Numbered from the stretch's first letter, positions 36,803 to 49,840 are shown. The stretch is DNA of 64,000 nucleotides from Blasia pusilla (GCA_050084515.1 CM114273.1:36580001-36644000), one strand, 5' to 3'. Notes: a model not told the origin generated them from the sequence alone. Numbers and translations are program-made.

Positions 36803-39219
36803 TTACTCCTCATGCCTGATCTCATTACCGCCAGATGTTTCCATCACAGTGGCCAACATTCGCTTGCTGGGGGTCATCCCTGCATCTGCAAGTTCCTTCA
36901 AGAGATTTTCTGCTTCTTGCATGTGACCATCTTTGACGAATACTTCCACCATTAATTCTGAAATCTCAAAGTCTGGTTTCAGTCCAGTCTCCCGCATTAC
37001 TCCATACACATCTCTGGCACTGCTGTATTGTCCATAGACTGCATAAGCCTTAATTACGGAAAGAAACGTGTACTTGTTGGGCTCAACCTTGGAATTTTGC
37101 ATTTCTCGGACAATTTTCTCACAAGCTGGAAGCATACCAGCCTTGGCATAAATGTGTATCATGGCGTTGAAGATGTTTCGATTAGGACGACAACTATTCC
37201 GTGTAATCAACTCATAGATCCGAGTTGCATTTTGGATATTGTTTGTTCGCTTGTAAACATTGATCATTATTTCATATGGAATAATTTTATTAGTGTACCC
37301 CTTCTTCATCATCTGATCAAAAATCCTCTCACACTCTACATGGTGGCCAACTTTGGTATAAATTTTCATCATCATTTCAAAAGTTCCCGCATTGATTGGA
37401 TACTTGTATCGCTGCATCTCCTTGAAGCCTCTGATAGCATCTTCCCACTGCTCCTTTCGCCTGAAGCCATCTATCAGACTTGTATAGCAAGATGCATCTA
37501 CTGGTAACTTTGCAACCCTCATCATCTTTTTCACTGCTAGGGCTTGCTGCAAAAGACCAGCTTGTGAATACATGTGTAGCATGGTCCAAAATATCACCTT
37601 GTCTGGATTTTGACCTGCTTCCTTTTGATACTCATTGAAAATGGCCGTAGCTTGATCCATCATCCCAGCTTTCCCATATGCATGAATGAGACTGTTATAG
37701 GCCATGGCATCAGGTACAATCCCAGATTTCTGCATATCTCTAAACACTCGTTCAGCTTCCTCAGTTTTTCCATGCTTTCCGTAAGTGTCTATCAGGATAC
37801 TATAAGCAACCAAGTCCGGTGTTATTCCACAGTTCCCTATCTGCGAGAAGATGTTATGAGACATTTCTGCATCTCCTTTCTTCTGACAAGCAGTGAGGAG
37901 GTGACAAAAAGTCCCGATGTCCGGATAAACCTCGTTCTCTTTCATCTCCTCAAAGATGGCAAACGACTTCTCAGGCAACCTAGCCAGATTATAGGCGTGT
38001 ATCATTGTGTTGTAGGTGGTTGTGTCTGGCCTGCAACCTCGCTCTTTCATTTTCTGGAACCACCACTCAGAAACAGTTATCTTGCCACTCAAGCTTGCCT
38101 CCTTGATGATACGACAATAGCTGGCATTGTCCAGTGAGAACCCCGCTTCGAAGAGATCCTGTGTTACATGTGTCAGCTTTTCCCACTTCTTTGTATGCAG
38201 AAGAAATCGAATAACAGTCAAATAGAAAGTTAAATCCAGCGAGTAATTGGACTGTCTCTTCATCCACTTGTAGAAACTGAAACACAGCCTCTTGTCATTG
38301 AGCAATTTCAGGACAATCGTCGCATCCTGAATTGAGATCTTCCCTTCAAATGGAGCAATTTTTGCGTCCAGGTCATCTGTTTTCTCAATACTATTGAGTA
38401 CCCCCATCAAGTCTTTCAAATCTTGAGATCTTCCATCCTGCAGACAAGTACTAGAGTCGGAGGTCCGCAAGACGTCGTGAGGTGCCTCTTCTACTTCAAT
38501 ACTGATGACGTCCTCGCATGAAGAAGCCTTCACGGTTTCCTCATGATCAATTGTTGAGCTGAAGAGTGCGGCACAGGGACTCGCACCAACACTTCCTCGG
38601 CCTTCTCTGAGAACCCAGCTACGACCCAACAATTCACGAGTCTTCACCTGGGAATGAACAAACCCGCCACATTATGAGAATGGTGACCAAAAATCTCGAC
38701 ATACAGAACCCAGCCCTTTCTTTCAAAGGTTAACCACTTCGACAGCCATCTAAGCTCATCCGGTGGACAATCACCGCTGCATCGACCGTTTCAACATGTT
38801 ACAAAAATTCACCCACTTTTCCCATCATCGTTCTAAGAACCTAATTCACGTCCGTGAGAACTGAATCCCTTTCGAATGAGTTTTTAACGGTCTGCTTGCC
38901 TCTGAGCGAAATAATCCCCAGATTTAAATCAGCTGCTAATGGTCCATCGCTCTCTCGGACTGTCCACGCCAGAGAGGGCATGGGGACTTACACCAATCCA
39001 CGGAAGCCGTGTATCACGAGGTGGCGAACGTGCCCCTTCCGTCACCAATTCCGCTCTTCCCCCACCAGCATTACCACTTCGCGCCGAATGCTCGGACACC
39101 AAGCTGCCGAGGCTTGTCCGATTTGAGAACGATGGCCTTCGAGCTGCGAAACCTACATATCTTCGAAGCACCTGCGATGCTCTGCTCCTCTGCAGTTCCC
39201 GCACTACTAGAGTCACCAT
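36803..39219 (-). CDS. P-class pentatricopeptide repeat protein, organelle-targeted
   Basis: Exon 2 (36803-38647) is open for 614 codons with about 13 consecutive 35-residue PPR motifs. Examples are TTYNTMIHAYNLARLPEKS, VAYSILIDTYGKHGKTEEA and MAYNSLIHAYGKAGMMDQA. At its upstream edge it begins with GTG right after a CAG acceptor, so an upstream exon is needed. The ATG frame at 38992-39219 (76 codons, Arg- and Ser-rich, ending at a GTAAGT donor) fits in phase across a 344-bp intron. The combined 690-residue product has the basic, Ser-rich N-terminus typical of mitochondrial or plastid import. P-class PPR proteins bind organelle RNA and affect its stability, splicing or translation. No E, DYW or SMR domain follows the repeats. 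Confidence 0.93.
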
Positions 39220-41635
39220 CTTGAAACTCAGAGATTACACCGCATCAATTTGGGACGACATCGACCGATGCGAGCTGAATGACAACTTAGGCCCGCATGG
39301 AGGACAATCACCTTTACTTTTTACAGTCTCGATCGAATTTCGTGGAGGGTGCGGAGAGGGATGGGTTAAATCGGCCACTCTTCGAGCGTAGGTCATCGTG
39401 CGCGAGCGAGCGGGCTCTTCACAAACATTCTACCAGTCGCCGACCATGGAAGACGGCTGTGATTAAGGCAACGGCGATCTCCTCTTGGCTTCTCGTCCCC
39501 ACAACGTGTGTATGTTTCGGAAAAGAAATTCCTCGGAACGAGTTCGTGTTCGGGAATGAGTTCGTATGTACCCGTTCGGTGAACGGGTGTCAATTTCCGG
39601 CTATCCGGGATCGTCCGGGTTCGGGGGGCCGGCCCGGAAAGCCATCCCGGCTACTCCCGGAAGAGGAGGGGGCCCGTGCAATTGATGAACGTCAGCTGGG
39701 AGCCTTAATTCCGCGCTCACCATAGTCAGAGAATACAGAGAGCTCCCATCGTGTCCCGGGTTCCAGTGACGGGTCCCCCAAACCCCTTCCCCCCGATCGG
39801 GATCGGGATGCCCTACACCCGCCCCACGGCTAGGTTTTCCCAGCAACGGCGACGCTCTTGGATATCCGAGAGCGTCCCCGTGTGGATGGTAGGGTCGATG
39901 GTATGGCATACATGTGCGATTCGAAATCCAGCAGAGGTCCAAAGGGAGGCAGCCCCGAGCGAGATTATGCCATCAAAGGGGACGGAGCAACGAATTTCGG
40001 GATTTTGCAATTGCTGATTTTGCACCGAATTTCCCAACGTGAAGGTGATTGTCTCTGCAGAATTTCAATGGGCTGCACATCCTTGGAGATGGACCTGTTT
40101 ATGAACACATTCATCATTGAGGGTTGTGATGCGTTGAATCCTCTGGTGTAGAGATTCGCGCTCCGGTGCACGATTACGTAACTTGCTATTCGGTTGGAAA
40201 TGCAATTCTTTTTGTCACGAAGAGCTTACCTCACTGGTTTTGAAGGGGGATCGGAGGATCATTTTGAAATCCGTAGCATTGATAGTTGCAGCCATAGTGC
40301 TTTCAATCCGTAACTATTGGGTTTGTCATGTCTCTGATCTTTGGAGATGGATGTGTTTATGAACACATTCATCTTTGAAGCGTATGATGGGCCGGTTGGA
40401 TGGGTCATTAGTCTGTTGATTTTCGCATTTGTTCTATAGGCTTATCAGATGACACGAGCAGAGAATTAGGGGAGGTTTGCCTCAGAGCTTTCGTGCTTGA
40501 TTTTTAAATCCATAGAGTTGCATTGTTGGAATGCTTTCTATTTTTTACAATTGCGCCAAACGACACTAGTGGCCAATTGGTTTGTGGTTCTTTCATGAAT
40601 AGATGGGGAGTCACTTTTTGGTTGTCGCTTTACCTGTATAAGTATATTCGGTGCCGCGTGGTACTCGATCATGCGCAATAATAATATGCTTGATTATGTA
40701 TGTGGTGGGTCAGTTGGTCTCTATAGTTGCCTGCTTCTGGAAATCTCTCTATTTCCATTGATAAGTTCATAATGTATTTTCGAGGTGTATTAGATGGGTT
40801 TTGGTGTTGCATGTGACCATGTCACTCAGAGATTGGCCACAAGTGCCTGATTTGGAAAGTTGTGACTATTGTAGTAGGCTTTCTGTGTACAGTTCCTCTG
40901 ATGGGCTCATATGCCCATTTTTCCCTTGGGTTTCGCCTATATCGTAAGAATCAAGTGAGAATCACTATCGTGGTTCTTGCTACATTCGTGAAGATGTATT
41001 TATTCGCATGTCACAGAAAGGTTATGCGATTTGTAGGGTGGAGGTTATCTTCATATCCGTTGCCCTGTCAGTTGCCACCGAGATGCTTCCCATCTCCAAC
41101 ATTGGCGTCTATTGGGTCTTAGGGGATTGAAGGTTACTTCCATTGCATCTTTGTTTGCGTAGATAAAATCATTCAACCACTTTTTCTCGCACTCATTGAC
41201 GGTATGTAGGTGTCTTATGAGCCACATGGGATAATCTTATGTGGATATGTGGGGCCTTATTTGCAATCTTCACTTGCCAGAATACTTGTGAATTATACCT
41301 TGGGATCACGTCAACAGTAAATGCTTATCGTTGTTAAGGTGTCATCCCTGTAGTTCCCTAAACAGAGTGGATATTGCATCTGAGAACCCTGACATGGCTA
41401 GAATGCCTTCTTTGTGTCCGTAAAGACTATCATGGAGAATGTAATTTACCAAAAGAGAATTGATTGAGAATTTTTGGATAGTTGACAACTCTTCTTTGTA
41501 CAATAGTGTTGATTATTTTTTATTTGTTCTTTTGAGGTTTTGTTTTGAAGGTGTGACTTTGTTAGACATGTAAAGATGCCTAATACTAACACTCGCTCCT
41601 TCCTTTTGTGAATGAAGGGTATCAAGTGAATGTGT
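39220..41635. other. Intergenic, no gene supported
   Basis: Starts with the GC-rich upstream region of the PPR gene. A phrase around GAGATGGACCTGTTTATGAA followed by CACATTCATC occurs at about 40086 and, slightly changed, at about 40345, so there has been a local duplication. Frames on the plus strand to 41120 are not recognised. Confidence 0.5.
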
Positions 41636-41872
41636 ATGGCTTCAATTCAATCAAATCAACAAAACTTGGCTACAAATCCTCCCCATATCACTATTAGAAA
41701 AGCTAGATTGGAGGAAGAGTAAGAGATGCAAAAAATTGAGCAAGTGGAAGCAGAGTTAAAGCAACTTGCAGAGGAAGTTGACAAGTTCTACAGAGAATGT
41801 GCAATTGATGAACTACATGAGGAAGAGAGGGCTCAAGCTATGGCATATTTTATGAACCTTCAGTGGGAATAA
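41636..41872 (+). pseudogene. Short coiled-coil ORF with one in-frame stop
   Basis: ATG at 41636 reads 79 codons to a TAA, with one in-frame TAA at codon 29. After that stop the sequence is strongly helical and charged: EMQKIEQVEAELKQLAEEVD, then FYRECAIDELHEEERAQAM. Codon choice and the continuous frame suggest former coding sequence. No family recognised. Confidence 0.4.
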
Positions 41873-41965
41873 CAACTTGCTAAATACAAGAAGTAAAGCG
41901 ACAAGGAGGAGGAAAGGTGGCGGAATATAAATAATTGATCACCAAAATGAGGCGTGATGCATGCT

Positions 41966-42624
41966 TGTAGATTGTATACTCCTAAAGCCTTGATAGCATC
42001 CAAATCATCAAGAATGCATTTCAAAAGACATGAGTGTAATAGAGTCTTCTCTAGCTTTCGCAGTGATTTCATTTTCAAAACATACGCCTTTACTCTCCTA
42101 CTCTCGTACAAAATGGATGAACGTCTGCAATATAAATATTCTTAGTGCCAATATGGAAACTGAATTTTACCTACAATACCACCCTACAGTTGAAACATTA
42201 CATGCATGTTCCAATAAAACAAGGCATGTAATCAAACTAAAAAAAGAAATAAACAAACACTAAGAGTGTGAGATATGTCGAATAGCTTTCGGGAGTACAT
42301 GCTCTACTCCTAAAGCATTGGTAACATCCAAATCGTCAAGAATGCACCTCGCAAGACAAGAGTGTAATAGAGTCTTCTCTAGCTTTTGCAGTGATTTCAT
42401 TTTCAAAACACAAGCCTTTACTCTCCTACTCCCTTTACTCTCCTCCTTTTGTACAAAATGGATGAACGTCTCCAATATATATATTATGAGTGTTTGTATG
42501 GAAACTGAATTTTACCTACAATACCACCCTACAGCTGAAACATTAGAGGCATGTTCCAATAAACCAAGGCATGTAATCAAACTAAAAAAAGTAATAAACA
42601 AACACTAAGAGTGTGAGATATGTC
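41966..42624. repeat. Tandem duplication, two units of about 310-330 bp
   Basis: Unit 1 (about 41966-42278) and unit 2 (about 42296-42624) share AAGAATGCA, GAGTGTAATAGAGTCTTCTC, GTGATTTCATTTTCAAAACA, CTGAATTTTACCTACAATAC and the closing ACACTAAGAGTGTGAGATAT. On the minus strand both units keep a related open stretch (LKMKSLxKLEKTLLHSC, CILDDLD), so the duplicated piece may come from an exon of an unknown gene. Confidence 0.85.
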
Positions 42625-43641
42625 GGAATACCTTTTGACAATACATGATCTAACAGAAATCCTATAAGTACCTACAAATTACTCATCTCAAGAGCAGAAA
42701 ACATCAAAATCGATTATTGGTGTAAGGAGTGATTTACATGGGAAGGGAAAAGGTTTAAGGTATACTTTCCTTTGAGATCAAACAACAAGTAAAACAACAA
42801 ACTCACTCATTCCAAAGTATTAGAAAAAATAAGTGATATTCAAGAAGAAGAAGATCGAGGAGTAATGAATCCCACAAATACCGAAGAAAGACCAAGAGTA
42901 TTAAGATGAAAAAATGCCTTCAAGATAGATTTTCTCTATTCTCTAACAATTGGAGTGAGATCATTCTCACTATACACATTTATAGTCTCCTACTGTCAAA
43001 GTAAAAAAGTCCAAAAATTAACAATATGGTAGTGGCCTTGGCGGAAAGCCTTCTGATATTACTATATCTGCTCCAAAAAACATCACTATGATTGTGACAG
43101 CGAAGGAATACTTTCTGGTAGTACTATATCTGATCTTAAAGCCCCATTTGCAAGCAAAAGCACATGTTTGCTTTAGATGAAAGGAGTCTTACAAACTAGT
43201 TTCTATCACTCAGAGTGAGGTCATTCTCAACCTCACGTTTACACTCCTAATTTCATAAACAATGTGAAGAAAGAACATGTGAAGACATGGAGTTCGTACA
43301 TCAAATCTTATTTAATCTACAATACTAAAAGAAAGCTCTTCCTATCCTACTAAAAATAAGGCTTGGAGACCATAAACCATATTATTAGCGTGTGTAGAGT
43401 TGAAGTCACAAATATTACTCTATGCATAATTGTAAAATGGTTCGAAGGAATCTCTATAAGAAAGATGTCCCAATTTTCTGCCATGTGAAACCAAAATCCG
43501 CTCCAACCTGAAAAAAACACATCAATAAAACTTATGAATTATCAACATAACTTTGTTATCCAAAATAATCTCCTCAACATATTGAAAGAAAAGAAAAATA
43601 AAAAAAGAATGCACTCATTAACAAAATTACAAAAATGTTAC
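42625..43641. other. Intergenic, AT-rich
   Basis: No reading frame of note. It presumably includes the 3' flank of the minus-strand gene that ends at 43642. Confidence 0.5.
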
Positions 43642-46600
43642 CTAATTCTTACGCCGCTTCCGCCCCATTATTGATTTGCCATATACATTCTTTTTTTTTT
43701 CCCGTCGAGTGGGTGGTGTAGCCAACATATCTTGAAGAACCTCGGACCTTGTCTTCCCTAGTTCTCTACACTCCTCCATAGTGGGAGATAACCCCGTGTC
43801 TTGTGGAATATTCTTGGGCCTTATATCTATGTCATCCTCAAGAAGATCCATATTTGTCTCCGCCATGATCTTAGTGACATCAAGTTGGGAGGCATTTGTC
43901 AAATCTCTTTCCACCTCCTCGCACTCAGCAGCATCGGCTACTTGGCATAGTGGAGGAATAACCCACTCATTGTTAATCTCATAGAGATCTCTTAGAATCT
44001 GGCTATCAAAAATTTGATCAATGGGATCCATATCATCCACTGAAGATAAACCCCCTTCGTGTACATTGTCCTCCTCTCCATTTTGCATTGATACCATTTT
44101 CTTTCCCTTTCTATTTCTTGGTACATATGAAGAAGCAACCTTCAAAAGATTCTTCCTCAAATCATAAAGGTCACGGGTAGAAGGTCTCTCAATGGATGAA
44201 CCTCCAACAATAGGATCACCATCATCACTAGCCAAACCCCCTTTGGCTGTCTCATGACAATCCAAAGCACTACCAATGGGGGTAAGGAAAACATCAGGTG
44301 TAGAGATATGGGATATACTATCATTTATGCATCCCACTTGGCTACACAAAGTCTCTACAATACCCATAGTGTCAACTACAAAATCTCCTAAATCATCCAC
44401 TCTATGAGCTCATGCCATTCCCTCCAAATCACCCTCTAATATCTCTGATGACACTCTGGATGTGCTCGGAATACCTTTCGTATGATGATAAAAATCACCT
44501 CCGATAATTCCAATCTCACCATCATCCCCACCATCACCACATCCACTTGCTGGAATGCCTTTCTCCAAACCTGCAACACTAGAAGGTACTCCGAGACTTC
44601 CCTCCAAAATTCCAATTGAATTTACAATGTCTACATGCAAGGGAAGAGACTCACCAACATATTCCCCATCCACATGAGAGCTACCCTGAAAATTCACCGC
44701 AACACGGGGAGACCCAATGCCACCATCACCACCACACACAGTAGTTGGAATGCCTTCCAAAACTGCAGCAAGAGAAGGTATTCCAAGGCCAACCTCTGGT
44801 AGTCCAACTGAAAGTAAAGTCTCTATGTGCAAGGGAGGAGACTCACCAACACCTTCCCCATCCACATGAGAGCTACCTTTCAATATCTCTCCTTGTGGCA
44901 AGTAATCTCAACACACGAAGACCCAACACCACCACCATCACACATACTCGTTGGAATATCTTCCATCACTGCACCACTAGAAGATACTCCAATAACAACC
45001 TCCGGTACTCCAACTTGGTATAAAATATTATTCCTAGTAAACTAAACAAAAGTCTCTTCTCACCCTTGTGAAGAAAATAAAAAATGGAGAAGGTTTCTAT
45101 TTTTAGACTTTGGGTTTTCTTTTATTTTCTTACCAATATATATCCATAAATAAGTGGATATTAAATCAAGATAATACCCAGAAGGCAGGAGGACCATAGC
45201 TCCGCCACCTAATGGCAAGAGGTTCAACGAAGAAAGAAAGAACTCTAAGAGCTACCCTTCAAGATTTCTCCTTGTGGAAGGTTCATCTCCACACATGAAG
45301 GTCCAATGGACACATCACAACTTCCGGGTGTTGGAATAGTTTCCTGTATATCAGTAGTACATGGTGGAAAATCTAGACCAACTTGGTCTTCAACCATCAC
45401 ACAAGGGGTCTCAATAGGGGAAGAAGAAGGGGCAGTACCCGACATACTTTTTGCTCTCTTCTTCAAGGACTTGGATACATGTGGAAGCCCAACCGTGGAG
45501 CAAGAGTCACCTCCCATAGATCTGGTGCGCACTCCTTTCTAACTTTTTCCACACGCATCAAAACAATATGGTCCTCCCTACTCTCACCAAAATCTTCTAC
45601 ACTCCTTGCTGTTAACTTCTCAACAGCAGGCATAGAAGCCAACTTACTTCGCCTCTTTGGGCGCAAAACTTGAAGTCACTAATATCATCACATTCATCTC
45701 CTTGAGAGGTGGGAGGTGGTTTGCTAGAGCTACTCCCTACTGTAGATTTATGAACATTCCTCCTAGACCAATCTAAATCTACATCCCTCTTCTCCCTTGG
45801 GACATACTTGGAAGCTCTTTTTTCACAAACCTCTTTGACCTCCTCCAAATTTCTTCTCTCCAACCATTCATTCCATTTTTTCCTAGCCATGAAATCCGAG
45901 TACTTGACTTGACCCCTTTCAAGCCAAGCCATTAAGTTTTGTTTCTTACGAGCAATCCAAGCTTGTGTCTCCTTCAATTGCTTAGATCTCTCATCTGAAA
46001 AAATGGCAGGAAGCATACCCAAACACACTCCCTCTTTCTTCTCCTGTACTCCCCAAAGTTTCTTCACCAACTCCAAATGAACAAAGTAATTCTTCCCCCT
46101 CCCAATCTAGTCTACAGAACCAGGTTCAATAGCTCTCTCAATGGCAACCAAGCATACTAAGACTATGACATCCATCATCAAATTGCTTTCACCGCACTCT
46201 CGGACTTTCACAAGACACATGTCATACTTTTCTTTATCCAATAAGTCATCCCAATCTTGGATACCAAGGCACTTGGGGAGATCACACTCCATAAAAGCTA
46301 GCAATGCTGGCTTTTTATACAAGTGTGGGATGACATGATCTCGTTCCATTGTCAACCATGTCTCAGACCAATGTTGTGTAAATCTATCTAATTTTTCCCT
46401 CTTCATCTTTTCTAAATGCCGGATAGCATCTCCTAATTTTCTCATCAAATTTTTCTTTTTTTGCTTCTCACTAATGTTCCTCTCACGGCCCTTCACAGGG
46501 TTGTAAGGATGCCTATTTGCATTTTCCAAAGGTACTAAATAACTTGGGTGCATGTGAGGGTGCTTCTTAGTCAAGTGCTGATTGCACTTTATTTTGTTCT

Positions 46601-46730
46601 TTGCAGAGTAAATGCGACTACAAACTAGACACATCCACTTTGTGCCATCATGCAAATACCTCCGATAAGTATTTTCCCCCAAAGCAATGCCACAAACTAC
46701 CCAGCTGGAAACTGAGGTCGGGGTAGCCAT
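43642..46730 (-). pseudogene. BED-finger-like protein of unknown function, disrupted or multi-exon
   Basis: The N-terminal part (46107-46730 from MATPTS) has a zinc-finger-like CLVC then QHLTKKHP (C-x2-C...H-x4-H), resembling BED fingers of transposase-derived proteins, and a basic helical region. A single TAG at 46107-46109 separates it from a further 154 codons in the same frame (45612-46076: KQLKETQAWIARKKQNL). Downstream frames at 45245-45666 and 44410-44901 hold two imperfect copies of a Gly- and Ser-rich unit containing GSSHVDGE and GIP. The last part (43642-44400) is acidic and ends in a basic tail MGRKRRKN. It could be a real gene with unmapped introns, a decayed domesticated transposase, or a non-autonomous element. 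No catalytic domain is seen. Confidence 0.5.
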
Positions 46731-46754
46731 GGGAAAAAAAGTCCTGAAACACAT

Positions 46755-47184
46755 TCAATAAAGTATCACAAACCATGACATGAACACGTTTCGAAGGGAT
46801 AAAACCTGACCAAACCCACTATTTGTGGGCAGTGAACATTCCCACTAAGTATCTAATGTGAAATGAATTCCCAAACCTTGGTATTCTTCTAAAATCTCCC
46901 TTGCTTTAAAAGCTGGAATCCCTTCCATTCCTCCCTCAACCATGTTGCATAAAGTTGTGTATCAATCTAGAAAAGTAGAGAAACAGGCAACGGGTCCGAA
47001 AAAATTGACAATCAGTTGTAGCTCACCAACTACCCATCTGAACTACCTTTATGGTTACGAATTAACAAAACCTAAAATGGAGACTCTAATCATTCAGTAT
47101 TGCATGTCATAGCCTCGCAATCATAGACCCCCACCCTGGTTGAGATTGCTTTTCGGTGTAGAGAGAGGAAGAAGAAAAGACTTG

Positions 47185-47275
<91 letters not shown>

Positions 47276-48016
47276 CCTTTTCCAATAGGGTACAACATAT
47301 TTCCAACATGAGTAAGACCTGATCATATTAGTGTCATTGGGTTCATACCACTTCTTCTGTATGTGCTATGTAGTCTCAAAAGTCAGGGAGCATTAACTGC
47401 TTTGCATTCTATCACTATTAACTGCTCTATATTATGTACTTTAGTTCTTTTTTTTAGCGCGATGTACATGCCTTTCAGGCTTTATTATACTCGGGTGCCA
47501 AAGGGGAAGCATTATTCTAAATACTGTCAGAAAAAGTGTCCTAAAAGAAATGCCGCAACACAATCTAAGTGGAGAAAGCTAACGACCTCAATTCTGGGCT
47601 TGGAGCAACAAGGGAAGGAAGAGGTGGTGATGGATCAGAATGCTCTAGTCGAATAGTTTGGCAAAACACTCTTATCTGTTAATTTTGCGGCTTTCATTCA
47701 ACAGATTATTCAATTGATTTTTGTTTTTGTCAATGGATATTCATCACAAAGATCTTTCCCTATGAAGGTTGCATTTGATCCCAACTGTGGGGCTTTAAGG
47801 TTGGGAAGGAAAGTTTACCCTTCCTGAAAGAGAAAACAAACTATGTAGGCAGTGCGGTCCGTAGAAACTTAACGATGAAGAGTTAGCTTGTTATTTTCAA
47901 ATGCACCTTCCTTGAGGGTACTAGAAGGGACATCCCTAAACCATCATTGTACACAGTACTCACTTAGTGTTTTCAGCTCAACCAAGAGTTGGGTTAAAGA
48001 GTATAAGTCTTGACAT
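46755..48016. other. Intergenic left of element D
   Basis: Contains a GA microsatellite and a 97-codon plus-strand open frame at 47363-47656 (Cys- and Lys-rich, around KYCQKKCPKRN) that I do not recognise and do not call as a gene. ACAT at 48013-48016 is the left target duplication of element D. Confidence 0.5.
47187..47274. repeat. (AG)n microsatellite, 88 bp
   Basis: Perfect AG dinucleotide run. Open frames of repeated Arg-Glu or Ser-Leu across it are artefacts. Confidence 0.99.
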
Positions 48017-48067
48017 TGTCGTGCGAACCCACATCGTCATACAACATACATCGCTGACATACCATAC

Positions 48068-48295
48068 TCATCTACATGCATAACATAGACAAGAGCATCC
48101 ACAAATACAAGTGTACCACAACTCGCCCCCCTAAGTGGTGGTTAAGTCCCTCTAACTCCCAGGTAGCCCTATACATCTACTACATGCTATACACCTTCGT
48201 GGATGCATGAATCAGAAGGCCGGGTGCTAGGTTGCCCCATCATTAGTCGCACATCTATAATCCGTATCATTCAAAGATCAAGTCATCTACCCCTC
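48068..48295 (-). other. Element D 3' untranslated region with purine run
   Basis: Non-coding stretch between the PHD-finger stop and the left terminal 51 bp. The minus strand contains TTAGGGGGGCGAG (about 48128-48140), which would suit a plus-strand priming site. It is followed by TTGTGGTACACTTG, a possible TG start of a short LTR, but no matching copy was found at the right end. Confidence 0.5.
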
Positions 48296-48588
48296 CTACG
48301 TACATCGAGGAAGAACCCACCTTCCAATAGGAACAACATCCATATATGGAGTCAAACACATCATGTGCCAACCCCTAGAACATTGATCACACACCAACAT
48401 ACGGGTGCGTTACCATCAGACCCACACAACATACACCTCAAGCTAGCACGTATCATGGCTAAGCTTGGGTCAACAGTACCATCCACATTTGGAATATGAC
48501 ATGGCGCAAAATTACGCACATGGTCCTTCCAAACAACTCCATCACGACCCTCCAACATGAGAACTCCAGAAGCTAACACCTCGCGCAC
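48296..48588 (-). pseudogene. Element D PHD finger after the integrase
   Basis: The minus strand reads CMLCGSDGN (first Cys pair, about 48424-48435). After a frame slip near 48400 it continues LVCDQCSRGWHMMCLTP (Cys pair, His, Cys), then GRW and LPRC before a TAG at 48296-48298. Together this is the C4HC3 layout of a PHD finger, with the aromatic Trp before the last Cys pair. The first Cys of that last pair is not clear in this copy. PHD fingers read histone H3 tails. At the end of an integrase it takes the place occupied by a chromodomain in chromoviruses such as element C. The upstream stretch (VWKDHVRNFAPCHIPN) links it to the integrase. Confidence 0.8.
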
Positions 48589-48599
48589 TCATAAAATAG

Positions 48600-49840
48600 T
48601 GCGGCCTGTCGTCACATCCAACCTTGTCGGTGCAATCTGCTGCAAATAGACATAGTCCCCCACATAGAACCTACGAATCGATGGTCGATAACCTCCACCC
48701 CAAATGGTTGCATACTCAACGTATCCATGTGTTGAGCAATGGCAAGATTCTCAAAGGTTGTTGGCATAACTCTCCGAAAGAGCTCTGCTCGCTGAGAACA
48801 CACTCTCATCCACATCTCTGGGTCGTCAAGGTTCACCACCTTACTAGACTCCCGATGAATTGATACTGGCAAGTTTGGATCTTGGCCGTATAACAAAAAA
48901 TAAGGTGAAAAGGAAGCCAAGGATGCTTGGCGACCGAACCTATATCCCATGGCTAACCATGGCAACTGAATATCCCAGTCTCCAAGATGCCTCTTCTGTA
49001 GGCCATACTTGTGCAATGCCCTCTTCACCGTCTGAACCACACGCTCAGCCAAACCATCCGCCTCTGAATGATCTCGAGACGTGGTCTGATGATCAATCAA
49101 CGCCTTGTCACACAAGACTGAAACTCACCGTGAAACTCACACAGTCGGTCGGTCAAAGATTTCAACTAGTGCACCAAAATGACTAAGCACTCTATCAAGA
49201 AACGCATACGCCGTTCCCTCACTTGCCTTGTCAGGTAATGCCACCAACTCAATCCACTTGGAGAAGTGCTCCATCATCACCAACACATATCGATGATGTC
49301 GTACACTCAACGATAACGGTCCCGCAAAGTCCACACTCCAACGGTAACCCAACCCCATAATAGGCAAGGGTTATAACTGTGGTGTAGGGCATTGAATGAT
49401 GCCCTCACCCGGTCACAAACCATACAACGTGACACCAACTACTGCACCTGAGTATGCATGTCACGCCACCAATATTGACCAAGGAGTAAGCTATACGTAC
49501 GCTTTACCCCAAAATGTCCCAACTCCTCACGGGCATGTCGCACAATGCGCTCTCTCTGAGCCAAATGCGGCACTACTCGTACTCTACCATCCTCCCACAC
49601 AAGGAGAATATGTGTTCCCTCCAATCGATACCTCTTAGCATGTGGAAGAACACGGTCTCGCTCCTTGGCACTCACTATGCGTGGCACCCTACTGGTCCGT
49701 AGGAACTCCAACACCAACGCATCATCATGAATATCACGCTGATCCGTACAACCATCTCCAACCTTAGGATGTGAAGGTTGGTCATCTACCCTCGGAGTAG
49801 AGTAAGATGTCATGTGGTCCTCCATACTAGAGTCCACCCC
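48600..49840 (-). pseudogene. Element D integrase
   Basis: Zinc-binding part at 49400-49560: HAREELGHFGVKRTY, then after QYWWRDMHTQVQ a Cys pair region reading CMVCDR in the continuing sequence. Catalytic core at 49137-49367: WSVDFAGPLSL (first Asp) and VEHFSKWIELVALPDK-like text. Core end and C-terminal domain at 48612-49115: HSEADGLAERVVQTVKRAL (Glu) and FSPYFLLYGQDP. Frameshifts near 49140 and stops break it. It would integrate element cDNA. Confidence 0.9.

Noticed and set aside
36803-38647. PPR start at the GTG codon at 38647
   Set aside because: GTG directly follows a CAG acceptor. An upstream ATG exon (38992-39219) with a GTAAGT donor in matching phase gives a better start with a targeting sequence.
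47187-47274. CRISPR-like or satellite array
   Set aside because: A simple AG dinucleotide run without spacers; the sequence is eukaryotic.
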